Source: Tissierella sp.
Lineage (GTDB): Bacteria; Bacillota; Clostridia; Tissierellales; Tissierellaceae
Assembly: GCF_029266915.1 (NCBI RefSeq)
Contig: NZ_JARIEF010000082.1
Location: 1-64,000 of the forward strand
Direction: 5' to 3'
Length of the DNA stretch: 64,000 nt
Shown here: positions 58,746-64,000 of the stretch, piece by piece
Layout of the letters: every line of letters starts with the position of its first letter
Position numbering within the stretch: the stretch's first letter is position 1
Translations under genes and position numbers: made by a program
The notes under the pieces: generated by a model
Seen by the model: only the letters and a program-made list of their open reading frames with translations
What the model was told of the DNA's origin: nothing
Databases searched by the model: none

Positions 58746-60437
58746 ATGTTTATGGATACATACAAGAGAAGATTTCTAGATATCTTTAAAATCTACAAAA
58801 AAATAGCTTTTGTATTTGTTTTTTCAATAGCTATTTATATTTTAGCCGCAATTTTCAACAATTCATTTGGTAAGATTATGCCAGAAGCAAGTTTTTTAAC
58901 TTGGCATACTTTATTTGAATTTGCCAGCATCCTGGTCTCTTTCTCTATCTTTTCAGTCACTTACTTTATATATGAAGAGTCTAGAAGTTTGAGAATGCTT
59001 ATATTTGCTTCAGCATTTTTATTGACTGGATGCTTAGATATATTTCATACTTTCAGCTATAAAGGGATGCCATATTTTCTTATAGCTAACGTTACTGCTA
59101 ACAGATCCACTGTTCTATGGATTTTATCTAGATTGCTAGGAAATTTATTGTTTATAGCAGCTATACTTACACCTTCAAAAATAATATCTAATATAAGAAA
59201 AGAATTAGTTGCAGTCATAACAATACTTTTTTCAATTGTATTGGTTTTGTTAGTAACATACTATCCAAACTTATTTCCTACTATGTATATAGAGGGTCAA
59301 GGACTTACTAGAGTTAAAATACTTATAGAATACTTTATAATGCTAATTCTTACAATAGCTTTTATTATTATATCCATTGAATATAATAAAACTAAAGCTA
59401 AAAATGAATTTAAACTGATGCTGGCAATAATATTATTAATCTTCAGCGAATTTGCATTTACAAGTTACGGAAGTATTTATGATGCTTTTAATTATATCGG
59501 TCATCTTTATAAGCTTATAGGCTACAGCATATTATATAAAGCAATATATATTAAGAATGTAATTACTCCCTTTCGAGAAATAAAGCGAACTAAAAATGAA
59601 TTAAAAAAATATTCAGAAAATCTTAATTTCTTAGTAAGTCAAAGAACTAAACAGCTAGAGGATTTAAATAAGGTTCTCCTTAGCGACATAGAATATGCAA
59701 AAGAGATGCAGCTTTGTCTGCTGCCTGAAAAAATGCCGACAAATATGTCCGTTGACTTTAAGGCAGAATACTTGCCTGCTGATAATTTAAGCGGTGATTT
59801 TTATAATGTAGTTAAACTCGATGAAGAAAATATTGCAGTTTATATAGGTGATGTATCAGGTCACGGTATCTCTGCGGCTATGCTTACCGTTTTTGCCTAT
59901 CAAAATGTTATACATTTAAATGAAAAGGATGGAACGGATAAAGAACTTATAGAACCTGGTTTTGTTTTAAAAAATATTTATAATAGTTTTAATGAAACCA
60001 ACATAAATGAAGAAAAGTATATAGTAATGCTCTATGGTATTTATAATACTAGTCATAAGACCTTCCAATATGCATCCGCTGGAATCAATGTAGAACCCTA
60101 TATAATTAAACATTCCGGAGAAGTACATCCTATGAAGGTAAAAGGATTTCCCATCTGCAAGCTTGGAGATATGGTAAATCCATTTTATAAAAATGAAACT
60201 GTACAGCTAGAGATAGGAGACAAGATTTTATTTTATTCAGATGGCTTGGTAGAGGCAAAAAATAAAGAAGGAAAAGATTATGGACAAGAGAAGCTGAAAG
60301 CTTTTTTGGAAAATAATTATACCTTAGGACCGTCTGATCTTAACTCTGCTATAAAGAATGATTTCTTCAAGTTTAAAAACTATAACAAAGAACTTTCCGA
60401 TGATGTAACTTTTTTAACAATGGATATCTTGAAGTAA
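58746..60437 (+). CDS. MASE3 sensor domain + SpoIIE/PP2C phosphatase
   Basis: Multi-TM N-terminus with LLTGCLDIFHTFSYKGMPYF; C-terminal LPADNLSGDFYNVVKL, GDVSGHGISAAMLT, FYSDGLVEAKN, DDVTFLTMDI. Confidence 0.9.
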   Translation: MFMDTYKRRFLDIFKIYKKIAFVFVFSIAIYILAAIFNNSFGKIMPEASFLTWHTLFEFASILVSFSIFSVTYFIYEESRSLRMLIFASAFLLTGCLDIFHTFSYKGMPYFLIANVTANRSTVLWILSRLLGNLLFIAAILTPSKIISNIRKELVAVITILFSIVLVLLVTYYPNLFPTMYIEGQGLTRVKILIEYFIMLILTIAFIIISIEYNKTKAKNEFKLMLAIILLIFSEFAFTSYGSIYDAFNYIGHLYKLIGYSILYKAIYIKNVITPFREIKRTKNELKKYSENLNFLVSQRTKQLEDLNKVLLSDIEYAKEMQLCLLPEKMPTNMSVDFKAEYLPADNLSGDFYNVVKLDEENIAVYIGDVSGHGISAAMLTVFAYQNVIHLNEKDGTDKELIEPGFVLKNIYNSFNETNINEEKYIVMLYGIYNTSHKTFQYASAGINVEPYIIKHSGEVHPMKVKGFPICKLGDMVNPFYKNETVQLEIGDKILFYSDGLVEAKNKEGKDYGQEKLKAFLENNYTLGPSDLNSAIKNDFFKFKNYNKELSDDVTFLTMDILK

Positions 60438-60463
60438 AATTAAGTTTTAAGTAGAATTATTTA

Positions 60464-60500
60464 AAAAAAGATATGGCAAATTTCTAAGCCATATCTTTTT
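60464..60500. terminator. Bidirectional terminator
   Basis: AAAAAGATATGGC...GCCATATCTTTTT. Confidence 0.85.
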
Positions 60501-60508
60501 TATTTTAA

Positions 60509-63115
60509 TCAAACCTTTATTTTTTCTTTATATGCCAACACATCTTTTATAACTTGATTTAAATCATCTACCTGTACTACTACTAAGTCTCCCTTTATTG
60601 CCATATCAAGAGCAACATTAATAGCTTCTCTTTCATTTATGACTATATTTATAGCATCTAAATTGAATCCAGCCTTTATTAATCCTTCTTTTATAATTTT
60701 AGCTGTCTCCCCTGTCTCTCTTTTTCTTGGGTCAGGGTCGCAGATAATCATATAATCGTAGTATTTTGAAAGAACTCTTCCAAATTCTAATATATCTTTT
60801 TTTCTTCTATTTCCAATACTAGAAGCTACTCTTATTTTCCTTCCCGGCATTAAACTATTTATAAAATCTCCAGTCGCCTCAATAGCACCAGGATTATGTC
60901 CATAATCAATTACAACCTTAAAGTCACCCATATCTATGATATTCATTCTGCCCGGTGACTGATCTATGGATGGATTAAAACTTATAAGCCCTTGTCTAAT
61001 TTGATTTTCATCTAGGCCAAGAGCAGTAGCAGCAGCAACTGCAGCCAGAACATTATCAATATTAAATATTGCCTTACCATTAAAAGTAATAGGTATTTCT
61101 TTTACATTGCATACTGTTATCATTTGTTCCTTTTTTTGAATCATTATTGTATCATGCATTAATATTACATTTAAATTGCCTTTTTTATAATTTATCTTAA
61201 GAGCTTTATTTCCTGGATCCTTAGAAAACAATATTGGATTTGCCTTGGTTTTTTCAACACAAGAAAGTACTAAGGGGTCATCTGCATTAAAAACTGCATA
61301 GCCCGATGGCTTTACAGCTTCTGTAACTGTTGATTTTAATCTGGTCAGCTCTTCCAAGGTTTCAATTCCCCCTTCACCCAGATGGTCAGATGATATATTA
61401 AGTAAAATCCCTATATCACTTTTCTTAAATCCTAAACCACGTCTTAAAATACCACCTCTGGCTACTTCAAGGACCGCATGGTCTACGCTTGAATCCATCA
61501 TAACTTTAGAAGCCCCGCTAGGTCCGCTATAGTCACCTTTAAGAATAGGCACTTGATTAATAGTTACAGCATCCGTAGATGTCATTCCAACTACACTTCC
61601 ATTAGTTTCTAATATATGAGTTATAATCCTTACGGTAGTTGTCTTTCCATTGGTTCCCGTTACTGCAACAATAGGAATGGAGTGAGGTTTTCCTGGAGGA
61701 AAAAGCATATCCACAACATTCTCTGCAATATTTCTTTTTTTGCCTTCAGTTGGATTAAGATGCATTCTAAATCCCGGCGCTGCATTTACTTCCAAAACAC
61801 CTGCAAACTCCTCATTAAGTGGTTTTTCAAGTGTATTTGCGATAATATCAATTCCCATTACATCTAGATTTACTATCTTGCTTATTCTCTCAGCCATAGC
61901 CCTGTTTAATGGATGAACACTCTCTGTAACATCCTTAGCCGTTCCTCCGGCACTTATATTAGCTGTTGATTTAATATACACTTTTCTTCCAACTTCAAGT
62001 ATAGTTTTCAGTTTTAAATGTTCCATTTTTAGCAATCGCTCTGTCATGTAATCAATATTTATCTTGGTTAAGTTTTTTTCATGTCCCAATCCTCTATCAG
62101 GATTTTGATTAATTTCTTCAATTAATTCTTCAATTGTATTTACTCCATTTCCAACTACAAAAGCTGGTTCACGAAGAGCTGCTGCAACAAATTTATAATT
62201 AATTACAAGTATTCTAAAATCAAATCCAAGCAAATATTTTTCAATTATGCAGCTCGAACATACTTCTTTAGCTTTTTTAAGTGCAAGCATTAATTCCTCA
62301 GATTCAGAAATATCAATAGTAATTCCTCGGCCGTGGTTTCCGCTTAAAGGTTTTACAACTACCGGATATCCTATCTCTTCCGCTGCTTTTAAAGCTTCCT
62401 CTTCAGTTTCTACAATCTTACCCTGGGCTACAGGAATTCCCATTGAAGATAGTAGTTCTTTTGTATATGCCTTATCATCTGCAATCTCTACTCCAAGAGC
62501 AGATGTAGAGTCCATCATTGTTGCTTGTATTCTCCTTTGATAAGCTCCTTGCCCTAGTTGCACATAACTATCCTCATTAAGTCTTATATGAGGTATACCA
62601 CGTCTTTCAGCTTCATCTACAATTGATTTAGTTGAAGGCCCCATCATACTTTCTTGACTTATATCCTTTAATTCAGCTATCAAAGGGTTTATATCTGTGG
62701 TCTCCCCTTGAAATAACTTTTTAGTGATTTCTACTGCCATCTCTCCTGCGCGCAAACCTGTATTTTCATCTATATATCTATAAACCACATTATAAAACCC
62801 TTCTTGGTCTAGTGTAAAAGTTTTTCCAAAAGTAATTTCATGCCCTGAAAGACACTGTAGTTCTATAGCAATGTGTTCTGCTACATGACCTGCCCAGGTT
62901 CCTCTTTCCAGTCTTTCATAAAATCCTCCAATACTTCCGGGAGAACATGTATGTGAATAAAGACTGGGCATCATTGACGATATCTTTTCTTTAAACCCCT
63001 CAACCATATCTGTAGGTCTTTCTTCTAGCTCTTCAATATCAAGCTTCATTATTATAACTGGATCGTTGCTATAATAATTTGGTCCTCTCAAAGCTCTCAT
63101 CTCAATGATTTTCAT
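60509..63115 (-). CDS. cphA: Cyanophycin synthetase
   Basis: MKIIEMRALRGPNYYS; VVKPLSGNHGRGITIDI; AVTGTNGKTTTVRIITHIL; start moved to MKIIEMRA (ORF track begins 63187). Confidence 0.93.
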   Translation of the reverse strand: MKIIEMRALRGPNYYSNDPVIIMKLDIEELEERPTDMVEGFKEKISSMMPSLYSHTCSPGSIGGFYERLERGTWAGHVAEHIAIELQCLSGHEITFGKTFTLDQEGFYNVVYRYIDENTGLRAGEMAVEITKKLFQGETTDINPLIAELKDISQESMMGPSTKSIVDEAERRGIPHIRLNEDSYVQLGQGAYQRRIQATMMDSTSALGVEIADDKAYTKELLSSMGIPVAQGKIVETEEEALKAAEEIGYPVVVKPLSGNHGRGITIDISESEELMLALKKAKEVCSSCIIEKYLLGFDFRILVINYKFVAAALREPAFVVGNGVNTIEELIEEINQNPDRGLGHEKNLTKINIDYMTERLLKMEHLKLKTILEVGRKVYIKSTANISAGGTAKDVTESVHPLNRAMAERISKIVNLDVMGIDIIANTLEKPLNEEFAGVLEVNAAPGFRMHLNPTEGKKRNIAENVVDMLFPPGKPHSIPIVAVTGTNGKTTTVRIITHILETNGSVVGMTSTDAVTINQVPILKGDYSGPSGASKVMMDSSVDHAVLEVARGGILRRGLGFKKSDIGILLNISSDHLGEGGIETLEELTRLKSTVTEAVKPSGYAVFNADDPLVLSCVEKTKANPILFSKDPGNKALKINYKKGNLNVILMHDTIMIQKKEQMITVCNVKEIPITFNGKAIFNIDNVLAAVAAATALGLDENQIRQGLISFNPSIDQSPGRMNIIDMGDFKVVIDYGHNPGAIEATGDFINSLMPGRKIRVASSIGNRRKKDILEFGRVLSKYYDYMIICDPDPRKRETGETAKIIKEGLIKAGFNLDAINIVINEREAINVALDMAIKGDLVVVQVDDLNQVIKDVLAYKEKIKV

Positions 63116-63171
63116 CTCTCTATCCCTCTCTGCAACCCTGCCTCCTCTTACTATAGAAGGGTTGCTATATT

Positions 63172-63186
63172 TTATAATCATTATCA
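63172..63186. promoter_or_regulatory. Fur/PerR-family box upstream of cphA
   Basis: TTATAATCATTATCA: one mismatch from TGATAATNATTATCA when read on the minus strand. Confidence 0.5.
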
Positions 63187-63201
63187 ATTTAGAGTAAACT
63201 A

Positions 63202-63226
63202 AAACCGCCTGCTTTCCCGGCGGTTT
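63202..63226. terminator. Terminator after dodecin
   Basis: AAACCGCCtgctttcccGGCGGTTT. Confidence 0.75.
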
Positions 63227-63272
63227 ATTCTTATATTTAAATTTATCTTATTTTTTATTACTTTTTTCTTTA

Positions 63273-63476
63273 TTATTCTTTAACTAAAAATGAAATCTTA
63301 GCATTAACTCGATATTTTACAACATTATTGTCTTCTACTACTGCTTGAAAATCTTTAACATAAACACCCTGGATGTTTTTAACTGTTTTTGATACCTCTC
63401 TAACCGCAACTTGTGCTGCATCTTCCCAGCTTTCAGTTGACTCTGCTATTATCTCAATAACTTTTACTACTCCCAT
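63273..63476 (-). CDS. Dodecin family flavoprotein
   Basis: MGVVKVIEIIAESTESWEDAAQVAVREVSKTVKNIQGVYVKDFQAVVEDNNVVKYRVNAKISFLV. Confidence 0.95.
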   Translation of the reverse strand: MGVVKVIEIIAESTESWEDAAQVAVREVSKTVKNIQGVYVKDFQAVVEDNNVVKYRVNAKISFLVKE

Positions 63477-63522
63477 TTAAATCTCTCCTTTAAATTTTTA
63501 GGTTTTATATCTTATTAATTTA

Positions 63523-63548
63523 ATACCCTGCTTATAAAACGCTCAAAC
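63523..63548 (-). promoter_or_regulatory. Sigma-B-type promoter GTTTGA-N14-GGGTAT upstream of dodecin
   Basis: Reverse complement GTTTGAGCGTTTTATAAGCAGGGTAT. Confidence 0.55.
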
Positions 63549-63910
63549 AGTTTATATCATTAAAACTAATTGCAGAAGGTACTAAACGCACTGCATTTCT
63601 TATTATATATTCATTTATAATATCAAAATATTATTCTACATCATCTTTATACTTTATGGCATAATTAATTCCCTAAAGATATATTGGATCATTTGTAATT
63701 CTTTTGTAACTTATTTGTAACTAAATTGTATTTTAGACTTGTTTTTTATTTTTTATAGGTATATAATTCTTCTTATAATTGAAGATTATACATAATATTA
63801 AACTTGGTTATCTATCTCAAATCTGCTAAGTGATTCCAATATGATCTTATTTATGATTATCAATTACTCGCAGATTCTTACTCATACATTTTACAAGGAG
63901 GAACACATTA

Positions 63911-64000
63911 ATGTTTAAATTTTCAAAAGCAGCAACTGCAAGATTATTAGTTATCACCATGATTATGGGCATCTTTTTTTCAAGCATATCACCAATATCT
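63911..64000 (+). CDS. 5' end of a probable secreted protein (truncated by window)
   Basis: AAGGAGG SD; MFKFSKAATARLLVITMIMGIFFSSISPIS signal-peptide-like. Confidence 0.7.
   Translation, partial: MFKFSKAATARLLVITMIMGIFFSSISPIS

Noticed and set aside
63831-63880. Fur-like half-site (TTATGATTATCAATT) before the last gene
   Set aside because: Only one half of the palindrome matches; not distinguishable from AT-rich background

Overview
64 kb of a low-GC, gene-dense bacterial chromosome, probably an anaerobic Firmicute of the Clostridia/Tissierellia type (inferred from gene content; taxonomy not verified). No rRNA, tRNA, prophage, transposase or CRISPR array was recognised. Most genes are metabolic or transport: codA-like deaminase, nagAB, an oligopeptide ABC operon, sdaAB/sdaAA, NfnAB-like genes, a phosphosugar mutase, a ribose-type ABC operon, ddl-murF, a MacB-like efflux cassette, class I aldolase and cyanophycin synthetase. 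The less ordinary content is: (1) two genes with in-frame UGA that the ORF track splits or misses, a Sec-peroxiredoxin (4255-4776, U50) and a CC/Se-motif (HesB-like) selenoprotein (37046-37330, U31), plus mnmH/selU next to the first; (2) a recurring GTTTAA-N12-14-GGGWAW promoter pattern, matching the sigma-B consensus, upstream of about ten genes including gloA, a questin-oxidase-like gene, dodecin, ydbC, DUF1232 and efflux genes, with a MASE3-SpoIIE phosphatase as a possible input; (3) Fur/PerR-type palindromes upstream of the Sec-peroxiredoxin, sodA and cyanophycin synthetase; (4) twin LexA-like boxes at a ydjM-type gene; (5) a degenerate, spacerless 37-bp-period repeat array at 17354-17740. 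All calls come from reading sequence and translations; no database search was run.
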